A DNA stretch of 64,000 bases from an uncultured Pelagibacteraceae bacterium (GCA_902548405.1 CACCRN010000006.1:1-64000), one strand, 5' to 3'. Shown: positions 18,288 through 27,703, numbered from the stretch's first letter. A program made the numbers and translations. Notes: generated from the sequence alone by a model not told the origin.

Positions 18288-19112
18288 ATGAATGATAATA
18301 AAACAGATAAAATATATCCTGAATTTCTGAACCAATTAGCTATTGATTTAAATATATTTTATAAAAAAATAATTAATTCTAATCTAAATGTTAAAAATAA
18401 GAATAAATCAGGAAAATTTAATCCTGTAACCAGTTTTGATAAAGCATTTGAAAAATTTATAAGAAATAAAATAAATAAAAGATTTCCTAGTCACAACATT
18501 ATAGGTGAAGAATTTAAAACAAAAAATAAAAAAAGTGATTATTCTTGGATTATAGATCCAATTGATGGGACTAAATCATTTGTTGTTGGAAATCCAACAT
18601 GGTCAAATTTAATTTCACTAAATTATAAAGGAAATCCACAATTTGGCTTAGCTAATTTTCCTGAGTTAAATAAGTACTATTTTAATCAAAGTACAAATAT
18701 AGCCTATGTCGTAAAAAATGGAAAAAAAAGGAAACTTAGAGCAAATACAAAATCAAAATTTAACCAAATGAAATTAGCAGGAGAGTTTCATGGTTGGTTA
18801 TCTTTAGATCAACAACTAAAAATTCTTAAAGTTTTAGATTTAATGCAATTTCCATCTTCAGATGCACTGAGTTATGTAAATTTTTGTGAGGGCAAAATCG
18901 ACTCTGTTATACAATGTGTAAATAAAATTTGGGATATTCATGCTTTAATTCCAATAATTAAAGCTTCTGGGGGGATTGCTTCTACTTGGGGTAACAAGGA
19001 TCCAAAGGAAGCAGGAACTATTTTAGTAAGTTCAAATAAAATTATTCATAATAAAATGCTCGGTTATTTAAAACCGTTATCTGAATTTATTCCTGGAGGA
19101 ATAAATAATTAA
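18288..19112 (+). CDS. Inositol-monophosphatase family phosphatase (HisN-like)
   Basis: A 274-aa Mg2+-dependent phosphatase. Metal-binding motifs are GEEFK (Glu near residue 69), WIIDPIDGTKSF near residue 87 and WDIHALIPIIKASGG near residue 220. The spacing and the ALIPIIKASGG ending resemble the HisN histidinol-phosphatase branch rather than SuhB. It could act in histidine synthesis. However, a shared operator-like site and the next gene (fructokinase) suggest a phosphosugar or polyol-phosphate substrate instead. A 13-bp perfect stem begins at its stop codon. Confidence 0.8.
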   Translation: MNDNKTDKIYPEFLNQLAIDLNIFYKKIINSNLNVKNKNKSGKFNPVTSFDKAFEKFIRNKINKRFPSHNIIGEEFKTKNKKSDYSWIIDPIDGTKSFVVGNPTWSNLISLNYKGNPQFGLANFPELNKYYFNQSTNIAYVVKNGKKRKLRANTKSKFNQMKLAGEFHGWLSLDQQLKILKVLDLMQFPSSDALSYVNFCEGKIDSVIQCVNKIWDIHALIPIIKASGGIASTWGNKDPKEAGTILVSSNKIIHNKMLGYLKPLSEFIPGGINN

Positions 19113-19166
19113 GTGATGCTTGGATTGTTTTTTTTTACCCTAAATTTTCTCTCCCAAGCATCACTT
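19111..19166 (+). other. 13-bp perfect stem-loop with T-run in the loop
   Basis: AAGTGATGCTTGG at 19111-19123 pairs exactly with CCAAGCATCACTT at 19154-19166. The 30-nt loop contains a run of nine T, whereas no T-run follows the stem. It therefore does not look like a normal intrinsic terminator. It sits between the monophosphatase and fructokinase genes and could be a 3'-end protecting structure, a processing site or a regulatory leader for the kinase. Confidence 0.6.
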
Positions 19167-19215
19167 TAATTAATTACTAATTCAAAAATCTAAATTTTAG
19201 TTTATTAATATCTAT

Positions 19216-20130
19216 ATGTCTAAAAAATTTAAGATTGGTATTGACTATGGTGGTACAAAAATAGAAGGCATTCTTTTGGATCAAGATGGGAAACAAATTG
19301 AGAGAAAAAGATATTTGTATGACAAAAATTATATTTCAGGAATCGAAACTGTAAAAAAACTAGTAAGTGAATTTGATGCAATTAGTGAACAAACTTGTTC
19401 AGTGGGTCTGGGAATACCTGGTTTTTCATCAAAAGAGACTGGATTAATCACTAACGCTAATTCCTTATGGTTAAATGATAAACCATTTGAAAAAGATTTA
19501 GAAATCGCATTACAAAGAAAAGTAAAGTTGATGAATGATGCCAATTGTTTAACTTTATCAGAAGCTATCGATGGTGCCGGTAAAGATTATCAGTCAGTAT
19601 TTGGTATCATAATTGGAACTGGTTTTGGAGGAGGTTTATCTTATAAAAAAGAAATTATTGAAGGATCTAACCAAATTGCTGGGGATTGGGGTCATCAGCC
19701 ATTACCCTATCCAACTGAAGAAGAAAATAAACTAAATGTTAAATGCCCTTCTGGGAACTGTGGAAGACCCTTGTGTGCAGAACAATTTATCTCAGGAACA
19801 GGTTTTACTGACATATTTAATAAAAAATATAATACAAATTTTACAACAACAGAAATTGTTGAGCTTGATAAAAATAACGATGATCGTGCTAATTTAGAAT
19901 TTTCTTTATATGAGGATAGAATGGCAAGATTAATGGCTGTAATGGTGGGTATCTTTGATCCAGACGTAATTGTTTTAGGTGGGGGAATGTCCAATGTTGA
20001 AAGATTGTACATTAATATTCCTTCATTAATTCCCAAATATACTTTCGCAAAAAAAATAGAAACCAAAGTGTTAAAAAACTTACATGGTGATTCAAGTGGA
20101 GTAAGGGGGGCTGCTTGGTTGTGGAAATAA
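19216..20130 (+). CDS. mak: ROK-family fructokinase
   Basis: Phosphorylates fructose to fructose-6-phosphate. The 304-aa protein shows the ATP phosphate loop IGIDYGGTKIEG, LGIPGFSS, LMNDANCLTLSEA with the catalytic Asp in NDAN, IIGTGFGGG, and the zinc-type segment KCPSGNCGRPLCAEQFISGTGF. Its C-terminus contains LGGGMSNVERLY and GDSSGVRGAAWLW. These segments closely follow the E. coli Mak sequence as I know it. With the mannitol 2-dehydrogenase nearby it completes polyol to fructose to fructose-6-P. It converges on the SorC regulator gene with an 8-bp gap. Confidence 0.92.
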   Translation: MSKKFKIGIDYGGTKIEGILLDQDGKQIERKRYLYDKNYISGIETVKKLVSEFDAISEQTCSVGLGIPGFSSKETGLITNANSLWLNDKPFEKDLEIALQRKVKLMNDANCLTLSEAIDGAGKDYQSVFGIIIGTGFGGGLSYKKEIIEGSNQIAGDWGHQPLPYPTEEENKLNVKCPSGNCGRPLCAEQFISGTGFTDIFNKKYNTNFTTTEIVELDKNNDDRANLEFSLYEDRMARLMAVMVGIFDPDVIVLGGGMSNVERLYINIPSLIPKYTFAKKIETKVLKNLHGDSSGVRGAAWLWK

Positions 20131-20138
20131 TTTTTTAA

Positions 20139-21122
20139 TTACAATAGTTTTTCCGCTGTCACTTCATCGGTGATTAAACCATTTACAAGTCTACCATTTA
20201 AAGCTGCTTTTATTGCAAGAACCCTATCCGATCCTCCTGCAAACGCAATTACAGGTTTTGTTGAATTTGCATCTGGAAGAATAGACATTGGAATATAATT
20301 ATCAATATTTTTTACTATTTTTCCATTTTCGTCGAAACACACACCATTAATTTGTCCTACTACACCTTTTGATTTCATTAAATGATATTTATCATCATCT
20401 ATTAAAGAATCTCTTAATAATCCTGCTGTTTTTTTAGATGCAAATCCACCTATCGTTACAAAACAAGCATCGAAATTTTTAATTAATTTTATTGTTTTTT
20501 TAACAGGTAAATAATTCAAAAAAAATTTTTGAACTTCTTTACTTGATGAATAAATAGGAACTGTGAATGGAAAAAAATTAGACTCTACATTTTGACTGAT
20601 TCTACCTAATACGAAATAAGGTGGCTCAAGACCATCTGGACCATGATTACCTATATTTGATACTATTTTGTGCTGTAAGCAAGTAACTGGTGACAGTTTA
20701 TCAGCTACTTTTGATAGAATTAAACCAGAACCAAAAATTAAATTCATTGGCTTTTTTGCCATCAAAAAGGTATCTATAGTTTTTGACGCCAAATTCACTA
20801 TTCCATCTAATTTGTCTATTTTGTTAGAAACATTTGGAGCAACATCAACATTCATTAAGTTAAATTTTTTTTTTAATTCCAGAGATAATTCTTGGCATGA
20901 AACTATTGAGTGATTTATTTTAAAATTAACTAAGTTTTCATTAACAGCTAAGGAAATTAACCTTTGAGCTCTTTGTCTTGAAATTCCCATGGTCTTTGCT
21001 ATTTCATCTTGGTTCATTTTATAAATGTAATACATCCAAGCCGCTCTTGCTGCGTTGTCGTTTTTGTGTATTTTCGATCTATTCATTATAAAATTATTAT
21101 ATTGTTTAGTTGTTTTTTTCAA
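20139..21122 (-). CDS. SorC/DeoR-family sugar-responsive transcriptional regulator
   Basis: A 327-aa regulator. The N-terminal helix-turn-helix includes ARAAWMYYIYKMNQDEIAK and GISRQRAQRLIS (residues ~25-60). The C-terminal sugar-phosphate-binding NagB/RpiA-like domain has LIFGSGLILSKVA, VTIGGF and a GVVGQINGVCFDENG segment, ending in AFAGGSDRVLAIKAAL. SorC proteins sense phosphorylated sugars. It is divergent from the polyol ABC operon, with an operator-like site 26 bp before its own start, so autoregulation is likely. Met13 is an alternative start. Confidence 0.9.
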   Translation of the reverse strand: MKKTTKQYNNFIMNRSKIHKNDNAARAAWMYYIYKMNQDEIAKTMGISRQRAQRLISLAVNENLVNFKINHSIVSCQELSLELKKKFNLMNVDVAPNVSNKIDKLDGIVNLASKTIDTFLMAKKPMNLIFGSGLILSKVADKLSPVTCLQHKIVSNIGNHGPDGLEPPYFVLGRISQNVESNFFPFTVPIYSSSKEVQKFFLNYLPVKKTIKLIKNFDACFVTIGGFASKKTAGLLRDSLIDDDKYHLMKSKGVVGQINGVCFDENGKIVKNIDNYIPMSILPDANSTKPVIAFAGGSDRVLAIKAALNGRLVNGLITDEVTAEKLL

Positions 21123-21147
21123 TTAATAGTTGCACCGATTAACCCAG

Positions 21148-21175
21148 TTTGAGTATTTGATCGTACTTGAGCAAA
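21148..21175 (+). promoter_or_regulatory. Operator-like site 2 between the SorC regulator and the ABC operon
   Basis: Shares GAGTA-TT-ATCGT-TGAGCAAA with the site at 18207-18236 in identical spacing. Inside it, TTGAG, TTGAT and TTGAG recur about every 8-10 bp, and TTTG/CAAA ends plus AGTA/TACT give partial dyad symmetry. SorC-family operators often combine such repeats. It lies 60 bp before the binding-protein gene start and 25 bp from the regulator start, so it can control both directions. An AAGGAG ribosome-binding site precedes the binding-protein start. Confidence 0.62.
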
Positions 21176-21235
21176 TATATTGATTTTTATAACTATCTAT
21201 GATTAGGTTTCATTTTTAAACTAACAAGGAGAGAT

Positions 21236-22543
21236 ATGAATATAATTAGAACTGCTATTGCTTCTATCATCACACTATTCGTTTCTACTATTGCTATTGC
21301 TGAAACAATTAAAGTAGCAACAGTAAACAACGGTGACATGATTAGAATGCAAGGGTTAACAAATGAATTCACTTCTAAAACAGGAATAAATGTTGAGTGG
21401 GTTACATTAGAAGAAAACGTTCTACGTCAAAAAGTTACAACTGACATTACTACTAAAGGTGGTCAGTTTGATGTACTTACAATTGGTACTTATGAAGTTC
21501 CTATTTGGGGAGGTAAAGGTTGGTTAAATGAACTTAACTTTAGCGCTTCATATGATGTAGATGATCTTTTACCAGCAATCAGAAGTGGTCTGTCTATAGA
21601 TGGAAAACTTTATGCAGCTCCTTTCTATGGTGAGTCATCAATGATTATGTATAGAAAAGATTTAGTTGCTAAAGCTGGAATGACTATGCCTCAAAGACCA
21701 ACATGGGGAGAAGTTTATGATATTGCTAAAGCAATCACTGAAGGTAACGATGGTGTATACGGTGCTTGTTTAAGAGGTAAACCTGGCTGGGGTGAAGGTG
21801 GAGCTTTCATCACAACTGTAGCTAATGCATTTGGTGGTAGATGGTTTGATGAAAACTGGAACCCACAAATGGATAGTCCAGAGTGGAATGCTGCGGTATC
21901 GTTTTATGTAGATTTACTTCAAAACTATGGGCCTCCAGGTGCATCATCAAATGGTTTCAATGAAAACTTAGCATTGATGAACGAAGGTAAATGTGGAATG
22001 TGGATTGATGCGACAGTTGCAGCAAGTTTTGTAACAAATCCTGATCAATCAAAAGTACATGACAAAATGGCATTTGCTCAAGCACCATGTGCTGTAACTT
22101 GTAAAGGTTCAAACTGGTTATGGGCTTGGTCTTTAGCTATTCCTGGTGGATCAAAAAAAGTTGATGCAGCAACTAAGTTTATCGATTGGGCAACTTCCAA
22201 AGATTACTTAGAGCTTGTAGCTTCTAAAGAAGGTTGGGCAAATGTACCTCCTGGTACTCGAACGTCGTTATATCAAAACCCAACTTATTTAAGTGAAGCA
22301 CCATTTGCTGAGATGACTTTAAATGCCATTAACACAGCAGACCCTTCATTTAATGGTACTTTGAAGAAAAAACCTTACATGGGTGTACAGTTTGCTGCTA
22401 TTCCTGAGTTTCAAGGAATTGCAACTTCAGTATCTCAACAAATCTCTTCAGCTTTAGCAGGAAAAATCACTGTAGAAAAAGCATTGAAAAATGCGCAGAA
22501 GATTGCTGCAAAAGAAATGAAGAAAGCTGGTTATACTAAATAA
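21236..22543 (+). CDS. Periplasmic polyol/sugar-binding protein (family 1 extracellular solute-binding)
   Basis: A 435-aa binding protein of an ABC importer. A signal peptide spans residues ~1-22, ending AIA before ETIKVA. Segments NEFTSKTGINVEWVTLEE, GGQFDVLTIGTYEVP, YGESSMIMYRKDLV and GAFITTVANAFGGRWFDENW are typical of SmoE-type sorbitol/mannitol-binding proteins. The neighbouring mannitol dehydrogenase supports a hexitol ligand. A hairpin follows the stop and probably favours expression of this gene over the permeases. Confidence 0.88.
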   Translation: MNIIRTAIASIITLFVSTIAIAETIKVATVNNGDMIRMQGLTNEFTSKTGINVEWVTLEENVLRQKVTTDITTKGGQFDVLTIGTYEVPIWGGKGWLNELNFSASYDVDDLLPAIRSGLSIDGKLYAAPFYGESSMIMYRKDLVAKAGMTMPQRPTWGEVYDIAKAITEGNDGVYGACLRGKPGWGEGGAFITTVANAFGGRWFDENWNPQMDSPEWNAAVSFYVDLLQNYGPPGASSNGFNENLALMNEGKCGMWIDATVAASFVTNPDQSKVHDKMAFAQAPCAVTCKGSNWLWAWSLAIPGGSKKVDAATKFIDWATSKDYLELVASKEGWANVPPGTRTSLYQNPTYLSEAPFAEMTLNAINTADPSFNGTLKKKPYMGVQFAAIPEFQGIATSVSQQISSALAGKITVEKALKNAQKIAAKEMKKAGYTK

Positions 22544-22565
22544 TAACTAAGCTTTAATTATATTT

Positions 22566-22593
22566 AAAGGCCACTATGAAATTAGTGGCCTTT
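22566..22593 (+). terminator. Intra-operon hairpin after the binding-protein gene
   Basis: AAAGGCCACTA at 22566-22576 pairs with TAGTGGCCTTT at 22583-22593 over a 6-nt loop: an 11-bp stem followed by a weak AT tail. The downstream permease gene has no separate obvious promoter, so it is probably partial read-through or an RNA stabiliser that raises binding-protein levels. Confidence 0.75.
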
Positions 22594-22620
22594 ATAATAA
22601 AACCTTAATCATCAACATCT

Positions 22621-23481
22621 ATGAGAAGTAATTTAGTTCCCAAATTAACCTCTTATCCAACTATTACTTTGTTATTTATTTGGATGGCAGTGCCTCTAGG
22701 GATGACCATTTATTTTTCTTTTTTAAGATACAGCTTGATGTATCCAGATGTAAGAGAGTTTACTGGTTTATTAAATTATGAATATTTTTTAACAGATTTT
22801 GCCTTTTTGGAGGCTTTGTGGAACACTTTTGTTTTAGTTTTTTCTGTATTAATTTTTTCAATATTATTCGGCACAGGATTTGCAGTTTTATTGAACCAAA
22901 ATTTCTTTGGTAGAGGTTTAGCGAGAGTTTTGGCAATAGCACCTTTCTTCATTATGCCAACAGTAAGTGCATTAATTTGGAAAAACTTATTTATGAATCC
23001 TGTATCAGGATTGTTTGCGTGGCTATTATCTTTATTTGGTCTTGGGCCTATAGATTGGTTTACTCATGTTCCAATGATTTCAATAATAATAATTGTTTCA
23101 TGGCAATGGACTCCTTTTGCAACACTAATTTTATTAACAAGCTTACAATCAGTTGATAAAGATCAGCTTGAGGCTGTTAAACTAGATGGAGCAAATAACT
23201 TCCAAGCTTTTAGGTATGTTATACTGCCCCATTTATCAAGACCGATTGCGATAATCATATTAATAGAAACTATTTTTTTACTAACAATATTTGCCGAAAT
23301 ATTTGTTACTACAACAGGTGGGCCAGGTTTAGCTACTACAAATTTAGCATTCTTAGTATTTACCGAAGCCTTGTTAAAATTTGATATTGGTATTGCTTCA
23401 GCAGGTGGTGTTGTTGTTGTTATACTCGCAAATATCGCAGCATTCTTTTTAGTTAAAATGATTGGAAAAAATTTACAATAA
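22621..23481 (+). CDS. ABC transporter permease, polyol type (MalF/SmoF-like)
   Basis: A 286-aa inner-membrane protein with six hydrophobic segments. The cytoplasmic EAA loop is visible as QLEAVKLDGANNFQAFRYVILPHLSRP near residues 181-207, which docks on the ATPase. The family call and the spacing (3 bp to the second permease) make this the first of a heterodimeric permease pair for the hexitol-type importer. Confidence 0.9.
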   Translation: MRSNLVPKLTSYPTITLLFIWMAVPLGMTIYFSFLRYSLMYPDVREFTGLLNYEYFLTDFAFLEALWNTFVLVFSVLIFSILFGTGFAVLLNQNFFGRGLARVLAIAPFFIMPTVSALIWKNLFMNPVSGLFAWLLSLFGLGPIDWFTHVPMISIIIIVSWQWTPFATLILLTSLQSVDKDQLEAVKLDGANNFQAFRYVILPHLSRPIAIIILIETIFLLTIFAEIFVTTTGGPGLATTNLAFLVFTEALLKFDIGIASAGGVVVVILANIAAFFLVKMIGKNLQ

Positions 23482-23483
23482 AT

Positions 23484-24296
23484 ATGAAAAAAAAAATTAT
23501 TATTACTTTTTTTGCTTGGTTGTTTTCTCTGTTAATTTTCTTTCCTATTTTATGGATGATAATTACATCATTTAAAACTGAAATAGATGCGGTAGCAATA
23601 CCACCTTTATTTTTTTCATTTGAGCCAACGTTAGAAAACTACGGGATTGTTCAAGAAAGAAGTAATTATCTAAAGTTTGCACAAAACTCTGTAATAATTT
23701 CATTTGGTTCATCAATTTTAGGTTTAGTGTTATCAATACCGATAGCCTGGTCAATGGCTTTTCATCCAACTAAGAGAACTAAAGGAACTCTTCTGTGGAT
23801 TTTGTCAACAAAGATGATGCCACCAGTTGGAGTGTTAATCCCAATTTATTTAATATTTAGAGACTTTTCTCTTTTAGATACTCAATTGGGAATTGTTATT
23901 GTTTTATGTTTTGTCAATTTGCCAATCATGATCTGGCTTTTATATTCATATTTCAAAGAAATACCTAATGAGATTTTAGAAGCTGTGAGGATAGATGGTG
24001 CTAGTACACTTCAAGAAATACTTTATGTTTTGGTTCCACTTTCGTTACCTGGAATAGCATCAACATCTTTGTTATGCATTGTGTTAGCTTGGAATGAAGC
24101 GTTTTGGACTTTAAATCTTACATCTATTGATGCTGCTCCTTTAACAACATTTATTGCATCTTATTCCAGTCCAGAAGGTTTATTTTATGCAAAACTTTCG
24201 GCTGCCTCTACCCTATCAGTATTACCAGTTTTATTTTTAGGATGGTTTACTCAAAAACAATTAGTCAGAGGATTAACTTTTGGAGCTGTTAAATAA
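23484..24296 (+). CDS. ABC transporter permease, polyol type (MalG/SmoG-like)
   Basis: A 270-aa partner permease with six membrane segments. The EAA loop is EILEAVRIDGASTLQEILYVLVPLSLPG near residues 162-190. The N-terminal FFPILWMIITSFKTE and the C-terminal KQLVRGLTFGAVK are typical of MalG-type subunits. The dehydrogenase start follows the stop directly, with no gap. Confidence 0.9.
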   Translation: MKKKIIITFFAWLFSLLIFFPILWMIITSFKTEIDAVAIPPLFFSFEPTLENYGIVQERSNYLKFAQNSVIISFGSSILGLVLSIPIAWSMAFHPTKRTKGTLLWILSTKMMPPVGVLIPIYLIFRDFSLLDTQLGIVIVLCFVNLPIMIWLLYSYFKEIPNEILEAVRIDGASTLQEILYVLVPLSLPGIASTSLLCIVLAWNEAFWTLNLTSIDAAPLTTFIASYSSPEGLFYAKLSAASTLSVLPVLFLGWFTQKQLVRGLTFGAVK

Positions 24297-25721
24297 ATGT
24301 CTTTGGAAATAAAAAATCAAACAGATAATCCTAAATTAATTAAAGGTAATTTTGATAAAAGTTCTATTCAAGCTGGAATATTGCATATAGGTGTAGGAAA
24401 TTTTCATAGATCACATCAAGCAAATATTATTGATCAATTTATGGAAAACACAGGTAATTACAGCTGGGGAATTGTAGGTTTAAATTTACTATCCGAAACT
24501 ACTAACTTTCTAACAAATCTAAAAAAACGAAATGGAAATTATGTTTTAAAAACAATTTCACCAAATGAAGAGATTGTATTTAGAGAAATAAAATCAATTG
24601 TTGAATTATTAGATTGGAATTCAGATAAGGAAAAATCAGAAAAAATTCTTTTAAATAAAAATATACATTTAGTCACCATTACTGTTACAGAGACAGGATA
24701 TTTTTTAACTGATAACGCTGAATTAGATATTAATCATGAGGTTATTAAAAATGAAATAATGGGTAAAATTACTAATTCACTTTACTCTTATTTAAGAATT
24801 GCTCTAAATAAACGAAAAAATTCAATTAATAAACCAATTACAATTTTATGTTGTGATAATTTAAGAGAGAATGGAAAAATATTAAAAAAAGCTTTTTTAA
24901 AATATTTAGAACTCTTTAATGAAAAAGATTTAATAAACTGGGTTAAAAAAAATGTTTCTTTCCCACCATGTGTAGTTGATAGAATTACACCAAGATCACC
25001 GGAAAAATTATCAAAAGAAATTGAAGATCATTTTGATATTAAAGAAGATTGCACTGTTTTATCTGAAGATTTCATTCAATGGATAATAGAAAAAGACTTT
25101 GCGGCACCATTTCCTGATCTTGATAAAATTGAAAATGTTAATTTTACAGAAAATGTATTTGAATATGAGGAAACTAAAATTAGAATTTTAAATGGAGGCC
25201 ATACTTGTTTGGCATATCTAGGAGCACTCAAAGGTTTAAAAACTTTTGATGAATGTTTTAATCATGAGGATCTAAAATCTTTTTTCGATAATTTACAAAA
25301 TAAAGAGATAATCCCAGCATTGGGTAATATAAAGCCAATAAATTTAAATAAATATTTAGAAACAATATCTCATAGATTTCAGAATAGTCATATTAGTGAT
25401 GCGTTAGAGAGAATTTGCATGGATGGTTCAAGTAAATTTTTAATTTTTATAATACCCACTATAAAAAAATGTTTTGAAAATAATATTGAACCTGTAAATT
25501 CAATTACAGCTATTGCTAGTTGGTATATCTTTATGAAAAAAATTTATAATAAAGAATTAGAATTTAATTATATTGATCCAAAATGGGATTGGTTAAAAAA
25601 CTTTCTTGAAGATGATATGATTGACGAGTTTTGCACTAACAAAGATTTATGGGGAGACCTACCTGCTCAGTTTCCTAAATTTAAGGAAATATTAAAATTA
25701 AAAATTAAAAATAAAAGATGA
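24297..25721 (+). CDS. mtlK: Mannitol 2-dehydrogenase (polyol dehydrogenase, long-chain MDR-unrelated family)
   Basis: A 474-aa NAD-dependent enzyme oxidising mannitol (or a related hexitol) to fructose. The dinucleotide-binding segment is GVGNFHRSHQANIIDQF near residue 32, and the second domain contains DRITPRSP and KIRILNGGHTCLAYLGALKG with the catalytic Lys and the His of the family. The length fits MtlK/UxaB-type enzymes. Its place inside the ABC operon and the nearby fructokinase indicate mannitol; sorbitol or arabitol are possible alternatives. Confidence 0.9.
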   Translation: MSLEIKNQTDNPKLIKGNFDKSSIQAGILHIGVGNFHRSHQANIIDQFMENTGNYSWGIVGLNLLSETTNFLTNLKKRNGNYVLKTISPNEEIVFREIKSIVELLDWNSDKEKSEKILLNKNIHLVTITVTETGYFLTDNAELDINHEVIKNEIMGKITNSLYSYLRIALNKRKNSINKPITILCCDNLRENGKILKKAFLKYLELFNEKDLINWVKKNVSFPPCVVDRITPRSPEKLSKEIEDHFDIKEDCTVLSEDFIQWIIEKDFAAPFPDLDKIENVNFTENVFEYEETKIRILNGGHTCLAYLGALKGLKTFDECFNHEDLKSFFDNLQNKEIIPALGNIKPINLNKYLETISHRFQNSHISDALERICMDGSSKFLIFIIPTIKKCFENNIEPVNSITAIASWYIFMKKIYNKELEFNYIDPKWDWLKNFLEDDMIDEFCTNKDLWGDLPAQFPKFKEILKLKIKNKR

Positions 25722-25730
25722 GATAATTAA

Positions 25731-26843
25731 ATGGCTAATATTAAGATTAAAAACTTAAACAAATATTATGGTGATCTTCATATTATAAAAGATGTAGATA
25801 TAGATATTGAAGACAAATCTTTTACAGTTTTAGTTGGGCCAAGCGGTAGTGGAAAATCAACAGTGCTTAGAATGATAGCTGGTTTAGAAGAAATAAACTC
25901 AGGTGAAATTTATATTGATAATAAAATTGTTAATAACTTAGATCCAAAAGATAGAGAGATTGCAATGGTATTTCAATCTTACGCCTTGTACCCTCATATG
26001 ACAGTTTTCGAGAATATGGCTTTAGGTCTAAAATTAAGAAAAACACCTAAAGATCAAATAATTAAAAAAGTAAATGAAGCTGCAAAAATACTTAAATTAG
26101 AAGATTACCTTCAAAGATTACCAAAACAATTATCAGGAGGTCAACGACAACGAGTTGCTATAGGCCGTGCAATTACAAGAGATCCAAAGATTTTTTTATT
26201 TGATGAACCTTTGTCAAATCTAGATGCAAAGCTTAGAGTGGAAATGAGAAGAGAACTAAAAAAATTACATGAAGATCTACAAACTACAATGATTTATGTT
26301 ACCCATGACCAAACAGAAGCTATGACTTTAGGAACAAAAATTGCATTAATGAATAATGGTAAAATAGAGCAATACGATACTCCGGATAAAATTTACAATA
26401 ACCCAAAAAGTGTTTTTGTTGCAGATTTTGTGGGTTCTCCATCAATGAATTTTATCAGTGGTAAAATTATTAATAATGATAAAAATATAAGTTTTTTACC
26501 TACCAATGGCGATGATAATTCTAAATTTAATTTATCTGATGATTGGAAAAATAAAAATAATATAGAAAAAACATCCTTGCTTGGATTTAGACCAGAACAC
26601 ATTTTCTTTAAAAAAGAACATGCGATTAATAATATAAAAAAAGACTATTTTGCAGAGGTTAAAGTAATACCAAAATTAGCTGAATATGTTGGTCACGAAC
26701 AAATAATTACCTTTAATTTTGAAGATCAAGAGATTTTAGGTAAATTTCCATCTACTGTAAATTTTGAAATAAAAAAAGAAATTACTTTGTATATAGATTT
26801 AAATAAAGTTTGTTTTTTTGATGAAGGAAAAAATAGAATTTAA
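25731..26843 (+). CDS. ABC transporter ATP-binding protein (UgpC/MalK/SmoK type)
   Basis: A 370-aa ATPase that drives the polyol importer. Walker A is GPSGSGKST near residue 37, the Q-loop follows in [10 protein letters not shown], the signature is [14 protein letters not shown], and Walker B is [12 protein letters not shown] with the switch His in YVTHDQTEA. The C-terminal ~130 residues form the MalK-type OB-fold regulatory domain (LLGFRPEH). It closes the operon 9 bp after the dehydrogenase. Confidence 0.94.
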   Translation: MANIKIKNLNKYYGDLHIIKDVDIDIEDKSFTVLVGPSGSGKSTVLRMIAGLEEINSGEIYIDNKIVNNLDPKDREIAMVFQSYALYPHMTVFENMALGLKLRKTPKDQIIKKVNEAAKILKLEDYLQRLPKQLSGGQRQRVAIGRAITRDPKIFLFDEPLSNLDAKLRVEMRRELKKLHEDLQTTMIYVTHDQTEAMTLGTKIALMNNGKIEQYDTPDKIYNNPKSVFVADFVGSPSMNFISGKIINNDKNISFLPTNGDDNSKFNLSDDWKNKNNIEKTSLLGFRPEHIFFKKEHAINNIKKDYFAEVKVIPKLAEYVGHEQIITFNFEDQEILGKFPSTVNFEIKKEITLYIDLNKVCFFDEGKNRI

Positions 26844-26888
26844 ATTTTATCTGATAATAAATTGATTGGTCAAAAAATACGTAATTTT

Positions 26889-27179
26889 TTATATACCTTT
26901 AACTATAATATTGCTTCCTTCAGAGTTTTGAAGACGAATGTCTTTAACTGGCTTATATTCATCAGAGTGATACCATTCTAAAGCTTTTTCATAAGACGGA
27001 AATTTAATGATTACTAATCTTGGAAAATTATCTTCTCCCTCTACTACTTGATATTCTCCATTTCTAACAAGATATTCTCCACCAAATTTTTTTACAACTT
27101 CTGTAACTTTAGCAACGTACTCTTTATAGTTTTCTGGATTTGTTACCTTTAATTGTGCAATTACATATCCTGCTGGCAT
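26889..27179 (-). CDS. DUF1330-family protein
   Basis: A 96-aa dimeric alpha-beta barrel-like protein. Segments AQLKVTNPENYKEYVAKVTEVVKKFGGEYLVRNG and LVIIKFPSYEKALEWYHSDEYKPVKDIR match DUF1330. No catalytic role is established for the family. It lies 11 bp downstream of the gamma-carbonic-anhydrase gene in the same direction, so the two are probably co-expressed. Confidence 0.88.
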   Translation of the reverse strand: MPAGYVIAQLKVTNPENYKEYVAKVTEVVKKFGGEYLVRNGEYQVVEGEDNFPRLVIIKFPSYEKALEWYHSDEYKPVKDIRLQNSEGSNIIVKGI

Positions 27180-27190
27180 AATTTTCTCCT

Positions 27191-27703
27191 TTAAAAAATT
27201 GATTTTGAATATTTTTTCCAGTTATCTTGATAGTGTTTAGTGTTTTCCTCTACAGCTTTTTTTTCTTCATCAGTCACCTCTCTTACAATTTTTCCAGGTG
27301 ATCCCACTACTAAAGAGTTATCGGGTATAACTTTATTTTCAGTTATTAGAGCTTTTGCTCCAATGATGCAGTTTTTTCCAATATTTGCTTTGTTCAAAAT
27401 TACTGCTCCAATTCCAATTAAACTATTATCTCCAATGGTACATCCATGAAGCATTACTAAATGACCTACAGTAACATTTTTTCCTACTTTTAATGGGCAG
27501 CCAGGATCTGTGTGTAAAACACTACCATCTTGAATATTTGATCCCTCACCTATATGAATATTTTCTATATCGCCTCTTAAAACAGCATTAAACCAAATGC
27601 TTGTATTTTTCTCCAATGTGACATCTCCAATTATGGTTGCGTTAGGAGCTACCCAATTTTCGCCAGAGTTTTTTGGTTTTTTATCTTTTAAATCATAAAA
27701 CAT
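27191..27703 (-). CDS. Gamma-carbonic-anhydrase-family hexapeptide protein
   Basis: A 170-aa left-handed beta-helix protein. The metal-binding histidines are visible in SVLHTDPG and in TVGHLVMLHGC. The segments WFNAVLRGDIENIHIGEGSNIQDGSVLH and VVGSPGKIVREV are typical of the PaaY/YrdA/CaiE group. Activity as carbonic anhydrase is variable in this group. Its start is only 20 bp from the divergent thioredoxin-like gene. Confidence 0.88.
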   Translation of the reverse strand: MFYDLKDKKPKNSGENWVAPNATIIGDVTLEKNTSIWFNAVLRGDIENIHIGEGSNIQDGSVLHTDPGCPLKVGKNVTVGHLVMLHGCTIGDNSLIGIGAVILNKANIGKNCIIGAKALITENKVIPDNSLVVGSPGKIVREVTDEEKKAVEENTKHYQDNWKKYSKSIF

